NCBI RefSeq assembly: GCF_025602895.1
Contig: NW_026516337.1
Coordinates: forward strand, 1 to 64,000
Source of the DNA: Polychytrium aggregatum
Taxonomy: Eukaryota > Chytridiomycota > Chytridiomycetes > Polychytriales
Length of the DNA stretch: 64,000 nt
Direction: 5' to 3'
Each line of letters begins with the position of its first letter. The first letter of the stretch is position 1. A model generated the notes under the pieces. It saw only the letters and a program-made list of their open reading frames with translations, did no database searches and had not been told where the DNA came from. Shown here one piece after another: positions 21,206 through 30,568 of this stretch. Made by a program: the position numbers and the translations under genes.

Positions 21206-24200
21206 AGCGACGAACTCCGGACGTCGCCTTCGGCTTTGAGGGATAGCGAAGGTGGAAGTCAGCAACAAGATCAGTGGCGTGGGAAACATTGGCAGCGGGC
21301 TCCCAAGACCGGTCAGTCTCGGAATAGCCCTTCCACTGAACCAAGTACTGTAAGCGACCACGGAAGAGCCGAGAATCGAGAACAGTCTCGACCTCAAACT
21401 CTTCCTGGGAGTTAACAAGAATGGGAGGTGGTTCTGGTTGGGTGAACTCGGGAACAATGTCCTTCGTTCGGGGTTCAAGGAGGGATACATGGAAAACGGG
21501 GTGAACTTTAAGTGTGGAAGGGAGTTTAAGCTCAAAGGCAACGGGGTTGATGCGGTGAAGAACTTTAAAGGGGCCAAGCTTTTTCTGGTCAAGCTTGTTG
21601 GAGGGACGAAGGGTGCGAATGTGGCGACGATCCAGAAAAACGAGGTCGCCAACGGAGATGTCGGGAGTGGGGAGACGGGATTTGTTGGCCTGCACAGTGT
21701 AGGACTCTTGGGCAACCCGGAGGTTGGCCTTGAGATCCTCGAGAACGGTCTGAAGTCGGTCGACACGTTCTTCGGCAGAGGGCACAACAGAGGGATCACG
21801 AATGATAGAGGGATCGAAAATGGGGTGATGGCCATGGACTGCAAAGAAGGGAGTCATGCCAGTGGAGGTGTTTTCCGAGTTGTTGTAAGTGAACTCGGCA
21901 AGGGGAAGGTGAAGGGTCCAGTCGTCTTGCAGGTAATTGCAATGGATACGCAAATACTGCTCGATGACCTGGTTGAGAACCTCGGTCGAACCGTCGGTCT
22001 CGGGGTGGAAGGCAGAAGAAAGGGAAATCTTCGTCTTCAGAAGCTCATTGAAGCGCCTCCAGAAGGCCGAAGTAAACTGAGTTCCTCGGTCCGAAACAAT
22101 AGACCGGGGACAACCATGCAAGCGGAAGATGTGGGAGAGGAAGAGTTCGGCGGTTTGCTCGCCTGTAACCGTCTTCGTGGTGGGCACAAAGTGTGCTTGT
22201 TTGGACAGGCGGTCCTTAACCACGAAGATCGAGTCAAAACCGTTCGAAGGTGGGAGATCCGTGATGAAGTCCATCGACAGGTCCCACCAACGTTCGGAAG
22301 GAACGGGGAGAGGATGAAGTAAACCATAAGGGGAGTGACGGGACGGCTTGGCTCGCTGGCACGCTTCACAATTAGCAATGAAGCGACGCACAGACTTACG
22401 AAGCCGGGGCCAGTGAAAGTCCCGGGAGATGAGCTCAACGGTCTTGGCAAGACCAAAGTGACCAGCGGCAGCGGAGCAGTGACGTTGCTCAAACACTTTG
22501 AGCTGGAGCTCGGGGGAAGGGACAACGATCAGGTCTTTAAAGTAAAGGAGACCGTCACGGAAGGAGTAATCGCCATCAAGACGTTTGGCGTTGAAGTCAG
22601 AAAGAAGGGAACAAGAAAGGGTGGCAGCTCGAATCTCGGAAAGAAAATCGGGGTTCGAGCCGATAACGGTGATGCTGTCGAGAGAAATAGACTCGAACAG
22701 CTGAAGGAAGTTGGTGGAGTGGAGGGAGTCACCAGGCTTTATCTCAAAGTCAGAACGGCGACTGAGAGCATCGGCTTTGGTGTTGAGGCGACCAGGGCGG
22801 TGGTAAATGCGAAAAGCAAAATCAGAAAGGAATTGGGCCCACCGGAACTGGCGGCGAGAAAGTTGGGAAGCGGAAGTGAACCGGGTGAGGTTCTGGTGAT
22901 CAGAGAAAACAAGAGTGGGATGATCGGGGTCGGCAGCCATCAAGTAATGACGCCAGGCAGTAAAGGAATCGACAATAGCAAGGAGCTCTTTGTCGTGGGT
23001 GTCATAATTCACCTCGGCGGGACGGAATTGCCGAGAGTGAAAAGCAACGGGGTGAAGAGCGCCGTCAGGGTCAAACTGGGAAAGGACGGCACCCAGAGCA
23101 AAGTCAGAAGCATCGGGCTCGATGACAGCGGGTTTGGAGAAATCAAAGTAACGAAGAATAGGTGCGGAAGTGAATGAACGTTTAAGAGAATCAAAAGCCT
23201 CTTGGGCCTCGGGAGACCAAGAGAAGGTGGAGGATTTGGTGGTGAGTGAAGTCAAAGGACGAGCAAGTGCGGAAAAGTCCTTGACGAAGCGGCGGTAAAA
23301 GTTTGCGAAACCAATAAAAACTTGGATGTCGCGAGCAGAAGAGGGAACAGGCCAAAGGGAAACGGCCTCGACCTTGGCAGGGTCCATTTTAATGCCATCG
23401 GCAGAAATGATCATGCCGAGAAAGTCAACTTCAGAAAGGTCAAAAGAACACTTGGCCGGATTGACCTTAAGAGAGTGTTCACGAAGGCGAGAAAGAACAA
23501 GCTTAACATGCTCCTCATGCTCCAGGGGATCTTTTGAGAAGATCAGGATGTCGTCAAGATAAATGACAACACAGACACCAAGGAGGTCCGAGAAGATGTC
23601 GTTCATAAAAAACTGAAAAGCAGCGGGGGCATTCGAAAGACCAAAGGGGATAACATTGTACTCGTAAGAGCCAGATTTGCAAACAAAAGCAGTCTTCCAC
23701 TCATCGCCCTTCTTGACACGAACCAAGTGGTAAGCATCAGGAAGGTCAAGGTGTGAGAAGACGCGGGCAGAAGAAAGTTTATCCAGAAGATCCTGGAAGA
23801 GGGGAAGAGGGTAGCGGTTCTTCTTCGTGATGGCATTGAGGCCCCGGTAGTCGACGCAAAGGCGAAGACCACCATTGGGCTTCTTCACGAAGAAGCAGGG
23901 AGCACCAACGGGAGAAGAGGATTTGGAGATCCAACCACGTGCGAGGGCGTTGGTCAGATACTCCGAAAGAGCAGATTCCTCGGCCGGGGACAAAGGATAG
24001 ACTTTCCCCGGCTTTGGCAAACGAGGTTCCTTTCCATCCTCGGTCCGTACAAACTCAATAGACAAGTCATACGGACGGTGAGGAGGCAAGGAAGAAGGAG
24101 GGTCAGACTTGAGGCTGAAAACGTCGCCAAACTCATTGTATTTGAGCGGGACACCTCGAGAGTCAACAGGGGTGCCAGACTCGGCATACACCTTCGTCGT

Positions 24201-25079
24201 GAGCACGGACCTTATCGACACCGTAGGATACGTCTCCGGCGAAGGAGGACGGATATCCATTTGGGCAGCGAAAATGTCGAGCTTGTCTTCCCGTGCAAGA
24301 CGGAGAAGACTCGCCGCATTAACGAGCTCAATGTCGGGCGAAGATAAAGCCGTTGGCTCTTCAGAAAGCGAAGCAGAGTCAAGGCGGGAAGAAAGGGAAG
24401 GCGGAGTGCCAAAGGAGGGAACCGGTGTAAGGGAAGGACCGGAGGGAGGAGTCAAAGGCGAAGTGCCCGAAGGGGGAGGCGAGGAGCCGGAAGCGGACGG
24501 AGTGTCCAAGGAAGAAGCAGAGACATCCGCGAGGATGTGTCCATCAGCAAGGCAAGAGGGATCGGAGAATGAAAGGGAGAGGGACTTCCAATTAACAACT
24601 GGATTATGCAAGCGCATCCAGGGAAGACCAAGAGTGATGGGAGTGGTGGAGAGTCGAGTCACAAGAAAAGAAATCGACTCGGTGTGGGAACCAATGGTCA
24701 GAGTCAAAGGCGCGGTTTGGAAACGAATGAAACCGGCCGAAGAACCATCAGCAAGGGAAACGGAGTAAGGAGTAGAAAGAGGGATAAGAGAGAGTTTATG
24801 GAGATCGGCAAAGGCAGGATCAATGAGGGCAAGAGCGGAACATCCATCATCAATAAAAACAGAAAGGGAGATGGAGACCGGGCCAGAAAGACTCATGACG
24901 ATAAGAGTGGCCGGAAGAAGAAGCTTATCGTCCGATAGTGACGAGTCAGAGGGGGAAGATGTTCGTATCGCCGAACAGACCACCTCGCTTACTTGCGAGG
25001 TGCTGCTCGGCTGTGAGCATTTCCCGAGTTCCGTTTGACCAGAACCGGGCACTGCTGAACATCGCGACTGCCGGGACAA
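21204..25079 (-). CDS. pol: Pol of inner chromovirus (protease, RT, RNase H, integrase, chromodomain)
   Basis: The open frame spans 1,291 codons and is expressed as a Gag-Pol fusion after a -1 slip near 25022. Protease lies near residue 76 with FIDDGCSALALID, where the usual DSG/DTG triad reads DDG. Reverse transcriptase follows with LRLCVDYRGLN and the YLDDILIFS active site near residue 505. RNase H includes ASDFALGAVLSQ. Integrase has its zinc-binding HHCC region (GHFGLAKTV, CEACQRAK) and the D,D,E core (MDFITDLPP, VSDRGTQFTS, HPETDGSTEVLNQ). A C-terminal chromodomain (VLDSRLFRGRLQYLVQWKGY) would target heterochromatin-type histone marks. No stop or frame break is visible. Confidence 0.95.
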   Translation of the reverse strand: MSRQSRCSAVPGSGQTELGKCSQPSSTSQVSEVVCSAIRTSSPSDSSLSDDKLLLPATLIVMSLSGPVSISLSVFIDDGCSALALIDPAFADLHKLSLIPLSTPYSVSLADGSSAGFIRFQTAPLTLTIGSHTESISFLVTRLSTTPITLGLPWMRLHNPVVNWKSLSLSFSDPSCLADGHILADVSASSLDTPSASGSSPPPSGTSPLTPPSGPSLTPVPSFGTPPSLSSRLDSASLSEEPTALSSPDIELVNAASLLRLAREDKLDIFAAQMDIRPPSPETYPTVSIRSVLTTKVYAESGTPVDSRGVPLKYNEFGDVFSLKSDPPSSLPPHRPYDLSIEFVRTEDGKEPRLPKPGKVYPLSPAEESALSEYLTNALARGWISKSSSPVGAPCFFVKKPNGGLRLCVDYRGLNAITKKNRYPLPLFQDLLDKLSSARVFSHLDLPDAYHLVRVKKGDEWKTAFVCKSGSYEYNVIPFGLSNAPAAFQFFMNDIFSDLLGVCVVIYLDDILIFSKDPLEHEEHVKLVLSRLREHSLKVNPAKCSFDLSEVDFLGMIISADGIKMDPAKVEAVSLWPVPSSARDIQVFIGFANFYRRFVKDFSALARPLTSLTTKSSTFSWSPEAQEAFDSLKRSFTSAPILRYFDFSKPAVIEPDASDFALGAVLSQFDPDGALHPVAFHSRQFRPAEVNYDTHDKELLAIVDSFTAWRHYLMAADPDHPTLVFSDHQNLTRFTSASQLSRRQFRWAQFLSDFAFRIYHRPGRLNTKADALSRRSDFEIKPGDSLHSTNFLQLFESISLDSITVIGSNPDFLSEIRAATLSCSLLSDFNAKRLDGDYSFRDGLLYFKDLIVVPSPELQLKVFEQRHCSAAAGHFGLAKTVELISRDFHWPRLRKSVRRFIANCEACQRAKPSRHSPYGLLHPLPVPSERWWDLSMDFITDLPPSNGFDSIFVVKDRLSKQAHFVPTTKTVTGEQTAELFLSHIFRLHGCPRSIVSDRGTQFTSAFWRRFNELLKTKISLSSAFHPETDGSTEVLNQVIEQYLRIHCNYLQDDWTLHLPLAEFTYNNSENTSTGMTPFFAVHGHHPIFDPSIIRDPSVVPSAEERVDRLQTVLEDLKANLRVAQESYTVQANKSRLPTPDISVGDLVFLDRRHIRTLRPSNKLDQKKLGPFKVLHRINPVAFELKLPSTLKVHPVFHVSLLEPRTKDIVPEFTQPEPPPILVNSQEEFEVETVLDSRLFRGRLQYLVQWKGYSETDRSWEPAANVSHATDLVADFHLRYPSKPKATSGVRR

Positions 25080-25942
25080 GACTTTTCCCCGCAGTACAAG
25101 CAGAGACCCTGCTCACGACGTCGCTTTTTCTCGACGTCGGAGAGCTTAGCAGGGCGGACCGAGACAGAGTCAAGGTCCATGGGAGTGGGTGCAGAAGAGG
25201 AGGAAGAAGAAACATGCGCGGGAGAATGGTGGTGATGGGGAGCAGAGCGAGAAGAAGGAGGAGGAGGTTGGGAACGGGAGGAGACCTTGAGACGATGGAG
25301 GGCATCGTCGTACTCGACCGCTGCCTTGATCAACTCGGGCAAGGAAGCGGGAGCGGGGCGGAGACCGATGAGGTGGAACTTGACCTCAGACTTCAAACCC
25401 TCCTTGAAGAAGTGCATCTTGGTGGGTTCGTCAGTCTGGACGCGGGCGGCGAGCTGGACGAAGCGGGTGGCGAAGGCTTGGCAGGACTTGAGCTGGACCA
25501 AGCGTTTGAGGTCGTTCAAGGCCTTATCTTGCGAGGAGGCCGTGTCCTCACCGAAGGTCGACTTGAGGGCAACTTCAAAATCCGCGAAGGAAGCCGGGAA
25601 GCGGTTGGCCATATAAAAGGCGGCCTCGTACCATTTGAAAGCTTCGCCGCGGAGGAAGGAGGTGGCATAAAGGACCTTCTGGCGCTCGGGCGCAAAGAAG
25701 GCAGGATCGGCGAGGAAGACGAGGTGGCACTGGGCGAGGAAGGCCGTCGTCTCGTCGCGGGAACCTAGGAACTCCTTGGGCTTGTTCACCTGGTAGACCT
25801 GGCGGGGAGCGGCGGCGGGAGCTTGCAGATCTTGGATCTGACGATGGAGAGCAGCGTTCTGGGTCATGAGGGCGTTCATACGCTCCTCCATGCGCGCCAG
25901 GTACGCATTGAGATCTGCCGGGGGTGCAGCAGGCTCAGCCAT
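24989..25942 (-). CDS. gag: Gag of inner chromovirus
   Basis: 317 aa from the ATG at 25942 (MAEPAAPPADLNAYLARMEE). The frame is open further upstream without an obvious better start. It has an N-terminal coiled coil, a Gag core (VYQVNKPKEFLGSRDETTAF, SFLRGEAFKWYEAAF, MHFFKEGLKSEVKFHL), a His/Ser-rich linker and a Cys motif CLYCGEKSCPGSRDVQQC. That motif keeps the first CxxC but lacks the canonical histidine, so it is a degenerate or alternative zinc knuckle. The frame overlaps pol by 91 nt and contains the slip heptamer G GGA AAT. Confidence 0.9.
   Translation of the reverse strand: MAEPAAPPADLNAYLARMEERMNALMTQNAALHRQIQDLQAPAAAPRQVYQVNKPKEFLGSRDETTAFLAQCHLVFLADPAFFAPERQKVLYATSFLRGEAFKWYEAAFYMANRFPASFADFEVALKSTFGEDTASSQDKALNDLKRLVQLKSCQAFATRFVQLAARVQTDEPTKMHFFKEGLKSEVKFHLIGLRPAPASLPELIKAAVEYDDALHRLKVSSRSQPPPPSSRSAPHHHHSPAHVSSSSSSAPTPMDLDSVSVRPAKLSDVEKKRRREQGLCLYCGEKSCPGSRDVQQCPVLVKRNSGNAHSRAAPRK
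25019..25025 (-). promoter_or_regulatory. -1 ribosomal frameshift heptamer GGGAAAT, inner gag-pol
   Basis: In the gag frame the codons are TCG GGA AAT, giving G GGA AAT. Gag and pol overlap by 91 nt here and pol is the -1 frame. The same TCG GGA AAY codons occur at the equivalent place in the outer element. Confidence 0.75.
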
Positions 25943-25999
25943 CGGATCGACGAGGGAAAGAGAGGCGAAAGAAGAAGAAAGGCCGGGAAGCCAAGAGGG

Positions 26000-26011
26000 A
26001 GCGTTCAAAAT
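26000..26011 (-). promoter_or_regulatory. Primer binding site of self-priming type, inner element
   Basis: On the minus strand ATTTTGAACGCT begins two bases inside the 5' LTR. It is the exact reverse complement of AGCGTTCAAAAT (minus strand of 26210-26221) in that LTR, 39 nt downstream of the TATA start. The 12-mer differs from the outer element's, but the pairing is kept. Confidence 0.75.
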
Positions 26012-26013
26012 GA

Positions 26014-26804
26014 TGTTAGAGTCCAAAGGGGACTCAACGGCAAAAGAAGAAGTGAGCTCGAAGTGAGCTCAGGGAAAGCAAGGGTAGAGTCCGAAGTGGA
26101 CTCGGAGAGGGAGCGAGGGAAGCAAAGATCCGTTCAAGATAAGACTTGTCTCGAAATGAGACGTGAGGAACACTCAGAGAATAAAGTAGAAGGCACTTTA
26201 TTTAGTCCTATTTTGAACGCTAAGGTTCGACTACACATCGCGGGGGTCAGGCTATTTATAGACAAGTCCGGACTTGGCAGCGAAGGGCGGCCAAGGGAGG
26301 GAAAAGTGGGCGATCGAGCAGGGCGAAGGGGGCGATGCACGAACGAGGGCCGAGAAGGACCACCGAGACAGGCAGAGAACCAAAGCGAGAGAGGCGCAAG
26401 CAAAAGCGAAGCACCTGGCAGGAGAAACGTGCAAAGGCGAAGCAATGTGACTCAACGTCCAAGAAGCGGATTGGTCAAGTATAAGGTTGGGGCAAATGCA
26501 TGCGAGATGAACAAGAGATCGGGGCGGTCAGGCAGGTCATGAGTCACCGGTGGGGGGACACATGACCGGCAGCCGAATTGCAACCAATCGCAGCAAGGCG
26601 CGTGCACAAACAAACCGGCGCGTGCGAAGAAGACAAAGGAAGCGGAGCAGCGCGGGAAAACGGAAGTGCGGAAGGAGCGGAAAAGACAGGCAAAAGGCGG
26701 AAAATCGGAGGGGAACTGCAAGGCTACACACAAACAAACAGAAAGGCAAAAGAATAGCCAAGTGTGCAGTCAAAGTGGAGAACAAGCAGGAGCTATCCCT
26801 AACA
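26014..26804 (-). repeat. 5' LTR of inner element (right copy on the window)
   Basis: 791 bp, same length and same translated frames as the copy at 20401-21191. It includes the TATA box (complement of 26254-26260), the presumed transcript start AGCGTTCAAAAT (complement of 26210-26221) and an AATAAA signal in CTAAATAAAGTG a few bases downstream. Confidence 0.96.
26254..26260 (-). promoter_or_regulatory. TATA box in inner 5' LTR
   Basis: TATAAAT on the minus strand within GTCTATAAATAGCC, the same 14 nt found in the outer LTR. It lies 39 nt upstream of the self-complementary segment. Confidence 0.8.
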
Positions 26805-26809
26805 GTCAC

Positions 26810-29800
26810 TCCCCTTCTTGATGATTCCACTCCTTTGATTGATCTAAGCTCCTCTCCTACGCTCCCACCTTCGTCTTCCCCTTCTTGTCTTGTTCCTCCC
26901 GAACCCCTTCGCTCTTCCCAAACCCCTTCTTCTGTTGTCAGTTCTCTTTCCCTCCTTGATGTACCTCCTCCTGTTGTTTGTTCTTCGGACATTGTTCAGA
27001 ATAAAGTAACCGTCGAACATTATTCTGACCTTGTCCACGCCCCTCCTCTCAGCTCGGACGCTCCTCTCCGCGTCTGCAGCATTGATTACCGCTCGATGCG
27101 CGAGTCTTTGGATGCATGCAGGCATGGAACGCAACCCCTGACCATCTTTCAGGTCCATGTCCTGCCCACTGACGAGCCGAGCACTGCGACTGTCGAAGTG
27201 CCTGCGGAGTACAAGGACTTCCTGTCTGTTTTCTCTAAACAGGAAGCTGACTCCTTGCCTCCGCATCGCCCTTATGACTGCCCCATTGACTTGGAGCCGG
27301 GCAAGTCGCCAAAGTTCGGGCCTCTGTACTCACTGTCCGAGCCCGAACTTCACGCTCTGCGTGACTATCTCGACGAGAATCTTGCCAAGGGATTCGTTCG
27401 TCCTTCGTCGTCCCCAGCAGGCTCACCAATCCTCTTCGTCAAGAAGAAGGACGGCTCACTTCGTCTTTGCGTTGACTACCGCGCACTGAACGGTATCACG
27501 GTAAAGAACCGTTACCCTTTACCGCTGATCGGCGAGCTGCTGGACCGACTTCGAGGCGCGAAGGTGTTCACTAAGCTGGACCTTCGTGGAGCCTACAATC
27601 TGCTGCGCATCCGCTCCGGGGACGAGTGGAAGACAGCTTTCCGTACTCGATATGGGCACTTCGAGTACTTGGTGATGCCCTTTGGGCTCACCAACGCGCC
27701 AGCGACGTTCCAGCACTTCATCAACGACGTCCTGCGCACCGAGTTGGACCAGTTCGCAATTGCGTATCTTGACGATATCTTGATCTACAGTGCTGATCCG
27801 TCGCAGCATGTAGAGCACGTCAAGCAGGTCCTCTCGAAGCTCCGAGCTGCAAAGCTGTATTGCAAGCTGGAGAAGTGCGAGTTCTCCAAAACCTCGGTCT
27901 CGTTCCTTGGTTTCATGGTCTCGCCCGAGGGCATCGGTATGGAGCGATCCAAGCTCTCTGCGATCTTGGATTGGCCCATACCGCGCAACATCTCGGATCT
28001 TCGATCCTTTGTCGGGTTTGCGAACTTCTATCGACGCTTCATCGATGGATACGCAAAGATCGCGGGGCCCATGACTCGGCTCTTCCGGAAGACGCATGGC
28101 TTCCAGTGGTCCCGCGAAGCCGATAAAGCATTCAGATCCTTGAAGGATGCCTTCGTTTCGGAGCCCGTTCTGGTGCATCCGGACCCATCCAAGCCGTTCG
28201 TCGTAGAGTCAGATGCGTCGGACTTTGCGCTTGGATGCGTGCTCTCCCAGCGGGGTGCTGATGATCGCCTTCATCCTTGCTCGTTCCATTCGCGGACACT
28301 CTCGAATGCTGAACGTAACTACAGCATATACGAGAAAGAGCTGTTGGCGATCAAGGAGGCTTTCGAGGCGTGGCGACACTACCTCGAAGGCGCCCAGCAT
28401 CCCGTTGCCGTTCTGACCGATCACAAGAACTTGGAGTACCTGGCAACGGCTCGCATCCTAAACCAGCGTCATGCACGGTGGTCCCAGTTCTTGTCTCGGT
28501 TCGACATCCGCATCCAGTACCGTCCTGGTGCGAGGAACGGCAAGGCCGATGCCCTGTCTCGTCGCTCGGACTACATCCCTTCGTCGGCCTCCGTGTCGAG
28601 GGATCCGCCTCTGCTTCTCGATCCTGCCGCGGTGATACGCGTGCTCCGAAGCAGAGACGCCCGCTCTTCGGTTGCAAGTCGCAGTGACCCTGTGGATTTG
28701 CTGCAGCTCATAGCCGAAGAGCAGGCTCGGGATCCCGGTCTAGACAAATACCGTCGTGACCCGAAGTTCGTCTGGAATGGCCAGTACCTCACCTTCCAGA
28801 ACAGGATTGTGGTCCCAGAGTCGTGCCGAGTTCCGGCGCTCAAGTCGTGCCATGACCCAGTCGCTGTGGGTCATCCAGGCATCCGACGGACTCTGGCTCT
28901 GGTATCGCGACAGTTTTGGTGGCAAACCTATCGGAAAGATGTCAAAGAGTACGTCTCGACGTGCGACACCTGTGCACGCTCGAAAGCTCCGCGACACAAG
29001 CCGTTTGGGTTCCTGTTGCCACTCCAGACAGCCGATCGACCCTGGGGGACACTGACCATGGACTTTATCACTGATCTGCCAAAGTCCAAGGGTCACACCT
29101 GCATCTTTGTGGTGGTATGCAGCCTCACAAAGATGGCACACTTTATGTCCTGGCGTTCACTGCCGTCGGCGGAGGAGACTGCGTCACTGTTCCTCGACAA
29201 TGTCTTTCGTCTCCATGGCCTCCCCGACACAGTGGTTTCAGACCGAGGAAGTCAGTTCACCTCTCGGTTCTGGAAGGCACTCTGCACGCAGCTCGGGATC
29301 CAAACCAGTCTGTCCACGGCCTTCCATCCCCAGACCGATGGACAGACTGAGAGGGTCAACCAGGTCATCAACCAATACCTGCGCTGTTACACGTCGTATC
29401 AGCAAGATGACTGGGCCGAGCTGCTGCCGTTGGCCGAGTTCTCTTACAATAACCTCGAGAACTCGTCAACACATGCCTCGCCATTCTTGGCAACCTATGG
29501 GTTCCACCCAAGGTTCGAAGTCCCCGTTGTCGCTGGCGGCCCTGATGTTCCCTCTGCCACGGAGAGGGTTGAACATCTCCAGCGGAACCTGGCACTGTTG
29601 AAGGAGAATCTTGAGAAGGCAAAGTCTGACTACAAGCACTTCTCAGATCTCCGGAGGTCCCAGGCTCCCGACTTGCGTCCGGGCGATCAAGTCTGGGTGC
29701 TGACTCGTAACATCAGCACCACTCGCCCAAGCAAGAAGCTGGATTACCAGAGGATTGGACCATTCACCATCCTCGAGGCCGTCGGGACATTGGCTTTCCG

Positions 29801-30149
29801 CCTGGACTTGCCAAAGGACATAAAGGTGCACCCGGTGTTCCATGTGTCTCTTCTTGAGCCCTACAAGAAGAACTCGCTTCCGGGTCGGGTGCAAGCGCCG
29901 CCCCCTGCGGTGGTCATCGATGGGAACTTGGAGTGGGAGGTCGAAGAGATCTTAGACTCCAAGTTCGTGCGCGGAAAGCTGCACTATCTCATCGATTGGA
30001 AAGGCTACCCGGTCACCGATCGAAGTTGGGAGCCCGCCGACATTGTCTTTGCCCCAACGGTGGCCGCGGAGTACCACCGACGCTACCCAGACAAGCCTGG
30101 CCCCAGGAGAACTCAAGATGGAACACGCCGTAGTTTAAGGAGGAGATAG
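26810..30149 (+). pseudogene. pol: Pol 3' segment of outer element (RT, RNase H, integrase, chromodomain)
   Basis: The frame resumes in phase right after the second GTCAC and runs without a stop to TAG at 30147-30149, overlapping the purine tract. It has reverse transcriptase (FVKKKDGSLRLCVDYRALNG, YLDDILIYS), RNase H (ESDASDFALGCVLSQ), integrase (HPGIRRTLALVSRQFWW with CDTCARSK; MDFITDLPKSKG, VVSDRGSQFTSRFW, HPQTDGQTERVNQ) and a C-terminal chromodomain (ILDSKFVRGKLHYLIDWKGY). All catalytic residues look present, so it was cut only by the nested insertion and not by decay. An open frame also extends leftwards into the inner LTR (from 26550), but that part is not Pol. Confidence 0.93.
30137..30149 (+). 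other. Polypurine tract of outer element
   Basis: AAGGAGGAGATAG immediately precedes the 3' LTR and includes the pol stop codon. Confidence 0.75.
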
Positions 30150-30568
30150 TGTGATGACCAGCATCACAACGGACCAATGAGATTGTCCCGCATGCTCTCG
30201 CCCTCCGCACCAATCATGAGTCCCCACGTGTTTGTTTGCCCCCATGCATGAGCACGCGCCGTTGCCACCCGCGTCTACTGGTTTCCTGCCTCCCCCACCG
30301 CTCGGCACATGTCCCCGGGCTGTGCCAAGCCTCTCTCGCTTGCACACCAGCCACTCTCGCACCCCCTTCTCGCTTCTCTGTGATGCTCCACCCTTCTCGC
30401 CCACTTTTGCCCCTCGACCTTCTCCCGGTCTATAAATAGCCCTGCATGTCTGAGCCTATGTTGAACACCAGTTCGAACAAAACTTGTTCTTTGGTGTTCG
30501 GGGCTAAAAGCTAATAAAGCTCATACCAAGCACTTGGTCTTCGTCCTTGCGCTTGTTCACTCCTTACA
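30150..30568 (+). repeat. Right (3') LTR of outer element
   Basis: 419 bp, same as 18085-18503. It is followed by the second GCGAT duplication at 30569-30573. Confidence 0.96.

Larger units (their letters stand above)
20401..26804 (-). mobile_element. Inner Ty3/gypsy chromovirus, apparently intact, nested in the outer pol
   Basis: 6,404 bp in minus orientation with 791-bp LTRs (20401-21191 and 26014-26804), TG...CA ends and a GTCAC duplication. It has gag, pol in the -1 frame and a chromodomain, all with unbroken frames, a purine tract next to the 3' LTR (21192-21205) and a self-priming site next to the 5' LTR (26000-26011). The LTR open frames translate identically, so it is younger than or close in age to the outer element it interrupts. 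Its Gag and protease differ clearly from those of the outer element, so it is a separate family. Nothing in the sequence argues that it is dead, so it may be transposition competent. Confidence 0.96.
18085..30568 (+). mobile_element. Outer Ty3/gypsy chromovirus (LTR retrotransposon), interrupted by a second element
   Basis: The element has 419-bp LTRs (18085-18503 and 30150-30568), TG...CA ends, a GCGAT target duplication, a gag gene, a pol gene in the -1 frame with order protease, reverse transcriptase, RNase H, integrase, chromodomain, and a purine tract (30137-30149) abutting the right LTR. That order with a chromodomain defines the chromovirus branch of Ty3/gypsy. Without the inner insertion (20401-26804 plus one duplicated GTCAC) it would be 6,075 bp. 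Outside the insertion I see no stop codon in pol. The two LTRs read the same wherever I compared them, so it inserted recently. It sits in and breaks an F-box gene. It cannot now make a full Pol by itself. Confidence 0.96.

Noticed and set aside
21438-23177. Plus-strand frames across the inner retroelement
   Set aside because: Shadows of the minus-strand pol, which carries all catalytic motifs.
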